A stretch of 64,000 nucleotides of DNA from Leishmania donovani (taxonomy: Eukaryota > Euglenozoa > Kinetoplastea > Trypanosomatida > Trypanosomatidae), in assembly GCF_000227135.1 (NCBI RefSeq), contig NC_018263.1, positions 2,322,259 to 2,386,258 of the forward strand, given 5' to 3'. Below are positions 28,816-39,130 of the stretch, one piece after another (position 1 is the first letter of the stretch; the number at the start of each line of letters is the position of its first letter). Under the pieces are notes generated by a model. That model was not told the origin of the DNA. It saw only the letters and a program-made list of their open reading frames with translations, and did not search any database. Position numbers and translations under genes: made by a program.

Positions 28816-31746
28816 TCACGCATCGACATCCGGCGGTTCAGGGATGTCGGCCCCTTGAATCCACTCGGCGCGGCGCAGTAGGTCAAACGCCGGCTGAAAC
28901 AACTCGGCGGCCATCACCGAGGTCAAGCTGAGCGGAGGCAGCTGCACCACCTCCAGCATAGCGTGGGCATCCATCCACAGCTGAATCGTCATTTTGTCAC
29001 GGTCCGTCGCTGTCTCCATGGTGACGCGCTGCCCACCAACCGTCGATACGGCGCCCCCGCTGACCTCCTCGCTGTTGTCAGGAGTAACCTCCGTCGTCTG
29101 CAACACCGAAGCCCCCTCCTTGCGACGGCGCAGCTTCTCCCAGCTCTCCTCCGTCTTCTTTGCCGTGAGTAGCGTTTCTCTGGCCAGCGCCACAAAGTGC
29201 GACATGACTGTCCGCAACATATCCGCCACGCTGTCCTGAAGCGCAGCCCCAGTAAATCCGCTGCGCTGCGCATCCTCGGCGAACTTTTGCAGTGGCTGTA
29301 GCGCAGAAGCAACGTACCAGGAGGCGGCGGACGGCATCGTCTTGCGCGTGTGGGAGTATGCTGAGCGCACGGACTTGATATTTTGCAGTGGCACTACCGC
29401 AGCGTCGGTGATCTGATGCACAAGTGTTGCCCTCGCCCGCTGCACGAACTGGCCGCACACGGACGCGCTGGCAAACTGCAGCACTTCCGTGACAAGGTCC
29501 GCCGTGCTGCGCTCGGGCGCAGGTGTAGTGGCGGTCGTGGCAGTCACGGAGGCCATTGCAGCCAACTCCTGGCCTGACTCAGCTGCCAGTCGCCCGAGAA
29601 TGACATGCCGCAGCTGTCCCGTCAGAAAGCTGCTCAGTGTGTGCGCGTCAGCGATCGCTACCAGCAGCGTGCCGTGGGCCCCCGCGGCAGGCGTGCTGCC
29701 GTTTTCCGACGCTGTTGTGCTCGTCTGTCTATCCTCAGCTGACGCCCCGCCGCTCGAAGCCGGCGTCGCCGCGGCTACAGCCTCCTGCACCCGCGTCAGG
29801 ACCCGGTAGCAGCACACGACAGTCTGTCGTAGAAACCACGGCGTGCACAGCAGCGAAAACACGGAGGATGAGAAGAGGTGCAGCAGCTGTTGATGTGCAA
29901 TGTAGAAGAGGCGGAGTTGGTATTGGCTGTTCGTCGCCGCTGGGAGGCGATCAAGTGGGGATGTGACGGACTGCACCGCCTTGTCCACCTCACTCACGCG
30001 CAGTGCAGCGTAGACGTTGATATTCCACTTATGGTTCCACAGGACGACATCCGGTGATCGACGCAGAGCTGCCAGCTCCTCCAGGTCCGCGCAGGAGCTC
30101 TCAACGATCGCGAGCAGCTCGTAGGCCGCCTTGTACTTCACCTGGAAGTGATTCGGGATGCCGACCTCGTACAGCGACGGCAGCTTCTTCACCAGCGTCT
30201 CGCTTAAGATGGGCCACACGATCGTCGCCGTTGGGTGCAAGGCGGTGCCGTAGTGCTCGCGCAGCAGCGGTAACAGTGGCAAGAAAGTAGTCTGTACTAC
30301 TGCTTTCACCTGCTTCAGAAGCGCCACCGTGCCCTCGACGCTTTGCCGAGCCTGTGTTGCCGCTTTCCACGTAACCACCGCCTCCAGCGGCGGACGCAGC
30401 ACGGCGTTGCGGAACACCGCGGCCAACTGCTTCACCTCTCCTGCCTGGGCGTAGAGCTCAATGATGCGGCCGAGAAGCTGCTGAGCGACAGGCGAGCCGA
30501 CCGTCATACGCGCGGAGGTGGCGGATTCATTGCCCGCCACCGCACATGGAGACGACGTCGAAGCAGCACCGCTGTTCTCTGAGGTGGGGCGGAAGACGAG
30601 TTGGCTGGTGTGAACCAGGACCAGCTCCAGCGCACCCATTACGGACTGCTCGGCAGCGGCTACGTATGCCATCAACTCCATCTTTTCCTGCTGGCGCGAT
30701 GGCAACGAGCCGAGGCGCTGGTAGGTTTCCTTCAGTTCCTGGAAGAGCAGCACCGCGTCCTCGAGTACATCCAGTGCGGCGTCGGAAAGAAGGGTATCGG
30801 ACGCAATCGAGAGGGACATCTTTCCGGGTGCGGCGCCGCTCTTGTCACTGTCGTCGCGCGATGCCATCGTGAGCGGGAACATTGATGCACTAGCCGCACT
30901 CGTGCCGGTGCCAGTGGCCGCGCTGCGCGCCGTCGTTGCCGCAGAAATCACCGTGATGTGTAGCAGTTCAGCTAGGTCGTCCAGCTGGTACGCGACCGTC
31001 TCGTACACAACCATGCACTTTAGGTACATCGCATCGAAGGCGCGCTCCATCTCCGCATCACACGCCGCTTTCACCTTGCCCTTCACCTTCAGCGAAGTCA
31101 TCGACAGCTGGCCAACGACGGAAGACAGCTTCTCCATCGCTGCGGTGAGGGGGCGCTCCATGTAGGAGAGCTCGTCGCGCATCCCCACGAGGTGGCCTGA
31201 GACGTTCACAAACGCCGTGTGGACGTCGGTGTTCACGCACTGCGCAATCTTTTCCTCCAGGTATTCGGCATAGGCGTGCAGGTCTTGCGACAGCGAGGCG
31301 AGCGGCACGCCATGCTGCACCTTGCCCTTCACAAAAGCCAGCGGATCGTAGGCGGGAAGCCCACGCGGGCCGCGCCGTCGTTGCGCGACGTCGTGGCCAT
31401 TCACTGAGTCAAATGAGGAAGAAAGCGAGGAGGCGTCACTGGGCGACGAACTTGAGCGACTGTCGGTGGGGTTGTTCTCGTCCACGATGATGCCGAACTC
31501 GTGCTCGGCGAAGCATAGCTGAATGAGCTTAAGCTGCTGCTTTAGCTGCTCGGCATCTGTCTCGGCGTTATCGGACGACGGGGCTGTTGGTGCCGCGCCA
31601 CTCTGCCCCAAAACGGGCTGGGTAAGCGGGCCTTTTGAGCCGTTAGCGGAGGCCGGCGGAGAGGCCGTCTCAGAAGGGATGGCGTTGTCCCTGCTCGGCT
31701 GCCCGTAATCCTGCGGCGACTCCGCCGCAGCGGAGCTGTAGCTCAT
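28816..31746 (-). CDS. COG2: Conserved oligomeric Golgi complex subunit 2
   Basis: 976 residues from the ATG at 31746; nine further codons are open only from a GTG. After a Ser-rich 120-residue leader, the COG2 N-terminal domain is recognisable at about 132-250: YDPLAFVKGKVQHGVPLASL, then DLHAYAEYLEEKI, then FVNVSGHLVGMRDELSYMERP. These follow the order seen in metazoan COG2 (PDFDVDQFV.. / L..LR.DL..YL..L / FV.LST.LVGMD). The rest is mainly alpha-helical, as expected of a CATCHR tethering subunit. Established role: COG tethers retrograde vesicles at the Golgi and supports glycosylation; COG2 belongs to lobe A with COG1, 3 and 4. No membrane span. The family call rests on the N-terminal motif only, since the C-terminal part of COG2 is poorly conserved. 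Confidence 0.8.
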   Translation of the reverse strand: MSYSSAAAESPQDYGQPSRDNAIPSETASPPASANGSKGPLTQPVLGQSGAAPTAPSSDNAETDAEQLKQQLKLIQLCFAEHEFGIIVDENNPTDSRSSSSPSDASSLSSSFDSVNGHDVAQRRRGPRGLPAYDPLAFVKGKVQHGVPLASLSQDLHAYAEYLEEKIAQCVNTDVHTAFVNVSGHLVGMRDELSYMERPLTAAMEKLSSVVGQLSMTSLKVKGKVKAACDAEMERAFDAMYLKCMVVYETVAYQLDDLAELLHITVISAATTARSAATGTGTSAASASMFPLTMASRDDSDKSGAAPGKMSLSIASDTLLSDAALDVLEDAVLLFQELKETYQRLGSLPSRQQEKMELMAYVAAAEQSVMGALELVLVHTSQLVFRPTSENSGAASTSSPCAVAGNESATSARMTVGSPVAQQLLGRIIELYAQAGEVKQLAAVFRNAVLRPPLEAVVTWKAATQARQSVEGTVALLKQVKAVVQTTFLPLLPLLREHYGTALHPTATIVWPILSETLVKKLPSLYEVGIPNHFQVKYKAAYELLAIVESSCADLEELAALRRSPDVVLWNHKWNINVYAALRVSEVDKAVQSVTSPLDRLPAATNSQYQLRLFYIAHQQLLHLFSSSVFSLLCTPWFLRQTVVCCYRVLTRVQEAVAAATPASSGGASAEDRQTSTTASENGSTPAAGAHGTLLVAIADAHTLSSFLTGQLRHVILGRLAAESGQELAAMASVTATTATTPAPERSTADLVTEVLQFASASVCGQFVQRARATLVHQITDAAVVPLQNIKSVRSAYSHTRKTMPSAASWYVASALQPLQKFAEDAQRSGFTGAALQDSVADMLRTVMSHFVALARETLLTAKKTEESWEKLRRRKEGASVLQTTEVTPDNSEEVSGGAVSTVGGQRVTMETATDRDKMTIQLWMDAHAMLEVVQLPPLSLTSVMAAELFQPAFDLLRRAEWIQGADIPEPPDVDA

Positions 31747-32892
31747 GACCGCCCGCACCCCCACCCCGCACACACCTACTCAAAACTCCGAAGCAACGAG
31801 TGAACAGAGGCACACGTCGAAGATTCTATTCGAGAGAGCGTGCCGTAAAGACGTGTCTGAGCAACAGAGAATGACAAAGACCACGCAGAAAAAATGAGAA
31901 GGGCAAGTATGCCACTCCAACGGCTTCACACGCACGAGTACCTGGGAGGGTTTTCCACGACACCCTCGCTGATGCGATGATGAGGGATAGAGCTGTTTCC
32001 CTCTTCCGCCTCTCCCTCCTCCGTGTGCTCGTTGCACCAAAAGGCAGGAAAAAGGTGTGCAGCGGTGCGCATGTGGGCGCCAGGTACAACTCATCATCAC
32101 GGAGAAGCATACAAAGAGAACGGAGATGGCAAAGGAAGACATGGCGACCGCAGGGGAAGCAGCTGCGACGCGCAGCATCTCTATGTGGGCGGCATGCGCG
32201 CCCACCTGCACACATGCACACTACCTCTGGAAACGTCCGTGGAAGGAAAGAGCGAAGTTCGCTATTGATGAGCGGGCCGGAAGAAGGGTCTCCCATATCC
32301 AGAATGGGAGACAAAGAGGCCTGGCCAGGCGTGCCGACAATGCAGCCTGCTGCGGCCAAGAAGCCGTTTTCGCCTGCACGTATGCGCTTCGCTCGCCTTC
32401 TGCTCTCCTCCTGCTCTTGGCCGTGACTGGGGCGCGCTACAGCGCTTCGCTCGCTTTTTTTCTTTCTTCGGCACATGTGGATTCCTTACGCCTCTCACAC
32501 GTGCGCATACGCCATGCATGTGGCGCTGTCTCTTGTCACACATACACACACATGCACACACAAGGCACAGATATACACACGGCGCACCGTTTCGCAACAA
32601 GGGCCCGACCGGTCTCCTCACACTCGTACTGCAGCATAGGAAAGGACAGACAGAAGGGTCCCCGCAAAAACAGAGCATCAGTGCGCCCCCTCCCCCGCAA
32701 CGTGGAGACTTCAACGCATGCGGCCGCTACCATGCCAGAAAGAACGAGTGCAGCCGTACAAGAGAGAGGACCACACACAGAGGGGGAAAGAGAGCAGGTG
32801 AGCACAGAGCAGTCATCTCGAAAAGCCGAGCCTGTTCTTCGACGCTTCACGCCCAATCCCTATCCGGCACCCTGAACAACACCAACAGTCAA
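31747..32892. other. Intergenic spacer
   Basis: 3' UTR of the 331-residue gene and 5' UTR of COG2; CA-rich patch near 32540-32580. No supported gene. Confidence 0.6.
31857..31901 (-). promoter_or_regulatory. Polypyrimidine tract/AG acceptor for COG2
   Basis: A T/C-rich minus-strand tract (31866-31901) is followed by AG at 31858-31857, 110 nt before the ATG at 31746. Confidence 0.55.
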
Positions 32893-33888
32893 CTACGGTG
32901 AAGCGGTGTCGGTGTGTGGAACTTGAGCGGCCGCCTTAATTTTCTCCATGTGGCGCCGGCGAGCCTCGCCCGAGTCCACGTCCGCCTGAAACGCCTCCCG
33001 TGCCTCGTGGTGGCGGACTTCACGTAGCCACGTCAAGTTGCCACGCTCGTTCTCGACGCTGCGCGGCTCATACACGGCTTTTCCAAACTGCCAATCGAGG
33101 TGGTGCATCCGCTCCCATTCCTGCAGAACGGCGTCGCGATTGTCGGTCGGCAGGGCATGCACAAAGCCCAGCTGAGGCTGTAGCGGGTGCGACCGCATCA
33201 CAGCTCGCGCTGCCTCAGGAATCTCCAGCTGCACCGGCTTGCGAGCCACCGTCACGTGTGTCAGGACGAAGTCGATGATGTTGGCCACGCTTTTCAGCTC
33301 CAGACGGTCGGCGGAGGTGGGGACGAGACGAAACACGCCTTCGACTACCTGGTCCAGCACGCGCTCGCGCAGTGTCTCCTCCTCGAAAACGAAGTTCTCA
33401 ATGATGCGCCGCTCTGGCAGCTCTGTGAGCGGTTTGCCCTCAAAGTCTAGGCGGCGCAGCTCGTAGCCGTCGCGCTGTGTCTCGGCAAAGATCACTTCCG
33501 TCAGCTTGTCCAGGAGATAGCTCTGAATCTCCTCGTCGCTCATGCTCAGCACGACGTCGGCAAACTCGTCATCCCAGGCTGCGGGGCGAATGCCCCGCGG
33601 GCTCGGCGGTACGTAGTCGGCGGGCGCCACATTGGGCAGCCATGGGTACTGTGTGTGCCACCACTTCCACGCGTATGCCGACGTGCCGCGAGTGAGGCCG
33701 GCACCTTCCGGATTAAAGCGCTCTACGTAGGGCTGAGGCCGGTGAGAGTGGCCCTGCTCCCACTTCGTGATGCCCTGCGCCTCGCGCTGCCAGCGGTTCA
33801 GCTCCTTATATTTTTGCATGTGCGGACGGCCCTTGCGCAGCACATTCTTGTGCTGCGACTTGAGCACCAGCGCCGTGCATTGCAGCAT
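32893..33888 (-). CDS. Conserved-looking hypothetical protein, probably mitochondrial
   Basis: 331 residues from the ATG at 33888, chosen because the 83 upstream open codons contain a (CA)12 repeat and the pyrimidine tract. I do not recognise the family. The N-terminus is basic, with few acids in the first 40 residues (MLQCTALVLKSQHKN, then RKGRPHMQKYKE), compatible with a mitochondrial presequence. An aromatic, Pro-rich segment follows at about 67-95 (YAWKWWHTQYPWLPN, then ADYVPPSPRG), then acidic and helical regions and a basic C-terminal end. Trp/Pro-rich segments after a basic leader are common in kinetoplastid mitoribosomal and other matrix proteins; that is only a resemblance. No membrane span and no catalytic motif seen. 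Alternative: a cytosolic protein of unknown role. Confidence 0.75.
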   Translation of the reverse strand: MLQCTALVLKSQHKNVLRKGRPHMQKYKELNRWQREAQGITKWEQGHSHRPQPYVERFNPEGAGLTRGTSAYAWKWWHTQYPWLPNVAPADYVPPSPRGIRPAAWDDEFADVVLSMSDEEIQSYLLDKLTEVIFAETQRDGYELRRLDFEGKPLTELPERRIIENFVFEEETLRERVLDQVVEGVFRLVPTSADRLELKSVANIIDFVLTHVTVARKPVQLEIPEAARAVMRSHPLQPQLGFVHALPTDNRDAVLQEWERMHHLDWQFGKAVYEPRSVENERGNLTWLREVRHHEAREAFQADVDSGEARRRHMEKIKAAAQVPHTDTASP

Positions 33889-33920
33889 GGGGCCGCTGTG
33901 TGTGGGTGACTTGAGAGTCT

Positions 33921-33945
33921 GTGTGTGTGTGTGTGTGTGTGTGTG
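33921..33945. repeat. (GT)12 microsatellite inside a 5' UTR
   Basis: 25 bp of pure GT on plus, CA in the minus-strand transcript, between the probable splice acceptor (33951) and the ATG at 33888. Confidence 0.9.
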
Positions 33946-33950
33946 CAGGC

Positions 33951-33990
33951 CTAGCCAGAGGCAGAAGCAGCGGCGATGAAAGAAGAGGCC
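33951..33990 (-). promoter_or_regulatory. Polypyrimidine tract/AG acceptor for the 331-residue gene
   Basis: CT-rich minus-strand sequence ends at AG 33952-33951, giving a 62-nt 5' UTR that is mostly the (CA)12 repeat. Confidence 0.55.
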
Positions 33991-35019
33991 GCTGTACTGT
34001 GCTCTGCTCCGACAGCGCAGAGAGAAGGTATGTGGAGTCGAGCGTCGAGTGAGGCGACGAAGAGGCGCGCAAGGCTCGAGCGAGATCGAGGGAGCGGGGC
34101 AGAGAAAGGCGAATGGGCCACGAAAATGATGGGGCATACCTGAGGGCGTGCGCCCGCCGGAGCACGCACGTGTGCCACGCAGGCGGGGGGTTCAAAGTCT
34201 GCAGCCTGTGTTCTCAAGAGGAGTCTCCCCCTTAGATCTTGCACTCTCGACAACTCCCGACACACAGCTCTAGAAATTGCAAAAGGCAAAACCCTGAGAG
34301 ACTGCATCGACCCGTTACATGATATCCCCGTCCTCCGACGCGCACGTTGCATGGAGTGGTCGCTATGTCTGCGTACAAAACTTCAGTGTTTCGGCTCTCT
34401 CTTTAGATTGGGTTACCTCAAGTCGCTCTTCATTGGCGTTCATAATTATGTTACGGCACTTATGAAGGCTTACGCAGCAAGAGCACACACAGACACGAAG
34501 ACGAAAACGGCTGACATCCCAACGACGGCAATGGCATGCCTCTTGTTGTTTGGGTTCTTGTGATGTGGAGCAAAAATATATAAAAAGAGAGAGGGGGCGA
34601 GTACTGACAGGGATGGCGGCCCGACATAGAGGGCGGGGAAGGGATAAAAAAGGAGCGTATGAGCGAGTGAGAACGAGAGACAGGCACACACACCCTCCAA
34701 CACACACAAACGGATACTCCGGTAAGCAGCTCAGGACTAGCGCTGGGAGTATGGGAAGGATAAGGGCACGACCCACACTGTTGAGGAACCTCAGGAACGC
34801 ATCAGCGCGAGGATATAGCACATGTCTCCCACCCGACCACTTCGCCTTGGCCCGATCCACGCTGCGACGTCTGAATACCCGACGGCTACGACACCATCGC
34901 GTCTGTCAACCTTTTCTGGTGCGCTCCCCCGCTTAATACAAGGGCTTGTGAGGAGGAGTGCAGAAGTAGGAGAAGACGGAGAGGCTATTCTGCAGATGCA
35001 TACAACGGCCATCTAAAGG

Positions 35020-35039
35020 TGTGTGTGTGTGTGTGTGTG
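35020..35039. repeat. (TG)n microsatellite
   Basis: About ten TG units in the eIF4G 3' flank. Confidence 0.9.
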
Positions 35040-35377
35040 CGCACAAGCACAAGCACAAGGAGGTGAAACGCATGAAGCCATCTCCTGCCAGAAAAAAAAA
35101 AGGTAAAGCCGCAAGGAGGCTCAAAAAGACACAAGCAAAGGCAGAAGAAAAGCACGAGATCGTGTGGAACTGCCAACGCGGCGGGGGAACGGGAGGACTT
35201 CATCGTGCCGCCTCCACGCTGATGTGCGTGAGCACCGCCGCAGAGCACGCCCCCGTAATGGGCCCACACCTAGACGAACAATAGGAGAAAAAGACGGACG
35301 ACTGTCTACAAGCATCTCTGCACACAAACTCAACAAGAGAGAGAGAGAGAGAAAAACAGCACAGACTCGTAGGGCAG

Positions 35378-37675
35378 CTACGCCGTGTCGGGGTACATCT
35401 GTTCCATCTGGTCCATGAACATCTTGTACTTTTCGTTCGTCCGATTCTCGCGAATCCAAGTCTGGGCCTCGGCATCATCGAGGTAGCCCTGCTGGCTCAG
35501 CTCCATCATAAAGTCAGAAACGATGTCCTTCATGAAGGGCCGCTGCTTGATGGATGCAATGCAGTTGAGGATGTCGCTGCCAGTAGACTTGTCTCCGGGG
35601 TGAGCTTCCTGCCACTTGCCGAGCACAGACGTCCACACCTCCAGGAAATCCTCCTCCCACTCCATCTGCGCACCCTCCAGCGGCACGTACAGCGCGTCGA
35701 GGTAGTTCGCCGTGCGTGCCATGACGTTACTCACCATCGACAAGAAGTCCATCGACTTCGTTGCCGTCACGCACGCCACGAAGCGGCTGTACACCTTGGG
35801 GAAGTCCTCCTTGACATTGTACGCCACAGCGTTTGTCAGGCACCATGAGTAGCCGCGCGTCAGCTCCTTGATGTCGAACATGCCGCTGTTGAGCGAGCTC
35901 ATGAAAAGCTCCCGGTCCGCCTCTGAAGACGTCTCCGTCACCTTCTTTGCAATGACGAAAACAGCGCACATGCGGCACATGTGTGCGGCGTCCTGCGGCA
36001 CCGCCTCCACGATCGCCTTGCCGGCAGCGGCCCAGTCCCCGTCCGTGTGCGCATCGCGGATGCAGCTCAAGATACGCGCGCTGAGGTCGGCGTCGACGCA
36101 CTTCGGCGGTGTCGCCAGCGCCATCAACTTGCGGTCCTCATCGCTCATCTGCGGCCCAGACACCGAAGCCGCCTGCGGCACCATGGGCGGCGGCATCATA
36201 CCCTCCCCTGGGAAGGGCGGCGGCGGCGCCGCGAACGGCGGCGGCGGCGGCATCATGTGGTCATTGCTGGCTGGGAACTGGCTGAGGTCGTTGAAGCTCG
36301 AGACGGGGCCCTGCCGCAGGCCTCCCGGGCCACCGCCACGGCCATACTTTTCGTCGCCTCTGTCCGCCATGCTCGAAGGCCGCGTCCCGCCACGGTTGCC
36401 GCCCGCGTTAGAGCTGCCCATGATGGGGCCGCGACCACCGGAGTGTAGCTGCTGCATCTGCTGCTGCCACGAGCCGCCGCTGCCGAAGTTGTTCGGCGCT
36501 GCATTGCGGTGCATCTGCTCGTTCGGTCCGCTAAAGCCGCCGGTGTTGCTGTGACTGCATGCGTTGTTGCTAGAGCGGTGGTTGGGGCGCTCGTTGTGGG
36601 TCGTGTTGTTGCTGTCGTCTGCGCTACCACCCGAGGAGCCCTGGGCAGAGCTCTCTTTCGGCTTCCACCCGTCGTTGCGCCACTCCAGCAAATTCTGAAT
36701 GAGGAACCGGATGCGACGCGAGAAGCGAGGATCGTTCATCGACGAGTTCAGCGCGCGCCAGATGGTGTCGTGCGGGTGTGCCGCAGCAGCGGCGTCCTTC
36801 GGCACGTGGTTCAGCGCCATGCCAGCGTTTTCGTCGAACCGCTTGCCGATGACATTCATCAGACTCACCATCATCTCGAGGTCGGCATCCGTGGTGACCA
36901 GCTTGGGACTCGGTATAAAGCCCAGGACAAGCGCCGTCGAGCACACGGCCAGAATCACGCGGTGTGAGATGAGCGAGCGCATGTACAGTTCGCCAACAAA
37001 TTTGATGTTCGCCATGTTGCGCTTGCGCAGCTGCTCCTCGGCCTCGGCGTTTCGGGGTGGCGGCTGGTTCACGAAGCTGTCGTGAAACTCTTGGCAGCGC
37101 TTCACCAACGCGTTGCGCACGCGTCCGTTTACGTTCTTCTGGTCATCGTCCCCCGCCTGTACCGCTGCCATGAGCTGGCCAAGCTCGGATGTGGGGTTTT
37201 CCGCGGCCTCCGCGACAAGGTCCTGCTCGTACACCTTGATGCGCTGACACAGCTGGGCGTAGATGCCGGAAAAGACCGGCTCCGCCACGGCCTTGTTGAA
37301 GATGATATCCACGGCACCCTTTAGCACCAGCGGATTCAACACCAGGTCCGGCGAAAGCGCTTCCTCCACCACGGCGTCGAAATTCTTGTCAGTGAGTTTG
37401 TTCAGCGAGCCCTGCACGCGGCGTAGCTCGAGCTCCGACGCGTCCATGTCCTTCTTGTCGCGAACGCGGAATCCGTTCTCGGACATGACGAGCTTAGGAA
37501 TCTCTGCCTTGCGTTGCTTCTCCAGGCGGGCAGTCAGCAGCACGCGCTCTAGCGAGAAGTTCGGCTCAGGAATGGCAGTCCATGTGTCGCGAAAAGCGAG
37601 AATGTCAGCAAGCGTCATCTGGTTCTTCACCTTCTCCTCCTTCTGAGGAACGATACCGCGCAGGTTGAAGAGCAT
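35378..37675 (-). CDS. EIF4G4: eIF4G-type translation initiation factor (MIF4G domain), probably EIF4G4
   Basis: 765 residues from the ATG at 37675; 102 upstream open codons are Lys/Cys-rich and fall in the 5' UTR. A short N-terminal segment (about 20-29, MTLADILAFR) could be the eIF4E-binding region; it does not match the YxxxxL consensus exactly. An MIF4G HEAT domain follows at about 85-335 (VQGSLNKLTDKNFD, KGAVDIIFNKAVAEPVFSGIYA, NIKFVGELYMRSLI in part), binding eIF4A in this family. Residues 340-500 are a Gly/Ser/Asn/Pro-rich linker with PPPPPFAAPPPPFPG. The C-terminal 260 residues are helical and might be a second HEAT (MA3-like) domain. The MIF4G call is firm. The EIF4G4 paralogue call rests on unverified memory that L. 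major EIF4G4 lies five genes from a centrin on chromosome 36, the spacing seen here; EIF4G3 is the main alternative. Confidence 0.8.
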   Translation of the reverse strand: MLFNLRGIVPQKEEKVKNQMTLADILAFRDTWTAIPEPNFSLERVLLTARLEKQRKAEIPKLVMSENGFRVRDKKDMDASELELRRVQGSLNKLTDKNFDAVVEEALSPDLVLNPLVLKGAVDIIFNKAVAEPVFSGIYAQLCQRIKVYEQDLVAEAAENPTSELGQLMAAVQAGDDDQKNVNGRVRNALVKRCQEFHDSFVNQPPPRNAEAEEQLRKRNMANIKFVGELYMRSLISHRVILAVCSTALVLGFIPSPKLVTTDADLEMMVSLMNVIGKRFDENAGMALNHVPKDAAAAAHPHDTIWRALNSSMNDPRFSRRIRFLIQNLLEWRNDGWKPKESSAQGSSGGSADDSNNTTHNERPNHRSSNNACSHSNTGGFSGPNEQMHRNAAPNNFGSGGSWQQQMQQLHSGGRGPIMGSSNAGGNRGGTRPSSMADRGDEKYGRGGGPGGLRQGPVSSFNDLSQFPASNDHMMPPPPPFAAPPPPFPGEGMMPPPMVPQAASVSGPQMSDEDRKLMALATPPKCVDADLSARILSCIRDAHTDGDWAAAGKAIVEAVPQDAAHMCRMCAVFVIAKKVTETSSEADRELFMSSLNSGMFDIKELTRGYSWCLTNAVAYNVKEDFPKVYSRFVACVTATKSMDFLSMVSNVMARTANYLDALYVPLEGAQMEWEEDFLEVWTSVLGKWQEAHPGDKSTGSDILNCIASIKQRPFMKDIVSDFMMELSQQGYLDDAEAQTWIRENRTNEKYKMFMDQMEQMYPDTA

Positions 37676-39130
37676 GATTGGAACTGGATAATGTTTTTTT
37701 TTCTTTGTCTTTCTTCTCCGAGACGGGTGGCAACGGGCCCCAGGCGATGTGCAGACGTAGTCGCCGAGGACTACTTGACTGTATCGCTGTTGTTTGAATG
37801 TTTCTTCGCAACTGACAGCACGCTCCGTGTCCTGCAGCCGCGCCTGTTCTTTTTTTTTTTGCTGTTGTTCTTTTCGTTTGTTTCCTGGACAACAGGGCAG
37901 AATGTGCCCCTCTCTCTCCTTTACGCCGTCACAAAATAAGGCAGCTCGGGACCACAACACAGCAGCCGTGGATGTCTGCAATGACGTCTCCAGCAGAAAC
38001 GCCCCTGTGCGATAGGCGAAAAGGGGAGGGGGAGAACAACAATGGGGCGGCGCAGAGAATCGAAAAAGAACAGGGGAGTGTTAGCGCACAGGGAGAACGA
38101 CAAAACATAAACGTGTCCGTCTCGTCGCGCGCACTGTGATGCTCAAAGCACGTTCTTCCGGTTATTCCTGTTTAAGAGAGAGGGAGGGAGGGAAGGGGAG
38201 GGGGGGTGGAGATGAGGGGAGTCAACAACAAAAAGAAAAACGAATACCAACCACTTCGTCAGCACACACGACACGGCCAGAAGACGGACCAGGGAAAAAC
38301 AGAATGATACGAAAGCGGCCGAGCAGCGAAGGGCGACCGACGCGTACGCATTCGTTCCGTAGTTCCAACGAACGAAAGGAGGGCAAGAAGTAGAGACGGG
38401 GAGAGAAGGGGATATGTGCAGCATGCGGCCGCGCAGGAGACAGTGCGCCACGCCGGTAGATGGAATAACGGTGAGCGACGTGCAGCTATGCAGTAGTGGA
38501 GGTATCTGAAGGCGAGCCTCTCTTCCTGTCGTGTGCTCGCTTTCGTCTTGCTCACGCTGGCAAATGCTGAGCGGCACACAACGTCCTCTTTTATATCCGT
38601 TCTTGTTGTACTCATCCTGTCTGCGCTTCTTTTCCTCAAGATCTGACACAAAGCCGGGTGGCCCCGACTGGATGGGGAGAGAGGGGGGGGGGCTGCCCAC
38701 CACGAAAGCGTCCCTTCTGGAAACCGTTTCAAACGGCCACAGAGCACAAGAGCCCTAGAGGCAGTCAGCGAGAGTAGCGGCATCGACACCAGCAGCTGCT
38801 GCCACGGTGTAAAAAGCAGTGAAACAAAGAAAGTAGAGAGGGCGTGCGCAGACACGCACGCAACAAGGCAGAAAGTACGCAGTCTTTACGGACACAGCAG
38901 CGGAATGGCCGAGCAACTATGGTGGCGCCAGCAGTGCATCAGTCAAAAGGCACGGAAGGTGAAAAGGGGTGAGGAAGAAACGGTGGTTCATGCCAACCAA
39001 ATCTCCGGCCCCTCCTCCGTCTCCTTACCGCATACTAGCCAATGCGCGTCACGCGATTTGGCGTGCACCTCGTTTCCCTGGGCACAACAGCAATCGCGTC
39101 AGGGAAGACGATCGCATGCAAGTACGCCTG
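37676..39130. other. Intergenic spacer
   Basis: 5' UTR of eIF4G and 3' flank of the small 146-residue gene. T run on plus at about 37850 and G-rich tracts near 38190 and 38680. No other supported gene. Confidence 0.55.
38005..38076 (-). promoter_or_regulatory. Candidate polypyrimidine tract/AG acceptor for the eIF4G gene
   Basis: A CT/T-rich minus-strand tract (38011-38076) is followed by AG at 38006-38005, giving a 5' UTR of about 330 nt. It lies upstream of the whole N-terminal frame extension, so it does not by itself choose the start; composition does. Confidence 0.45.

Larger units (their letters stand above)
33889..35377. other. Intergenic spacer
   Basis: 3' UTR of the eIF4G gene and 5' UTR of the 331-residue gene. 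Contains (GT)n at 33921-33945 and 35020-35039 and a (GA)n run near 35338. No supported gene on either strand. Confidence 0.6.
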
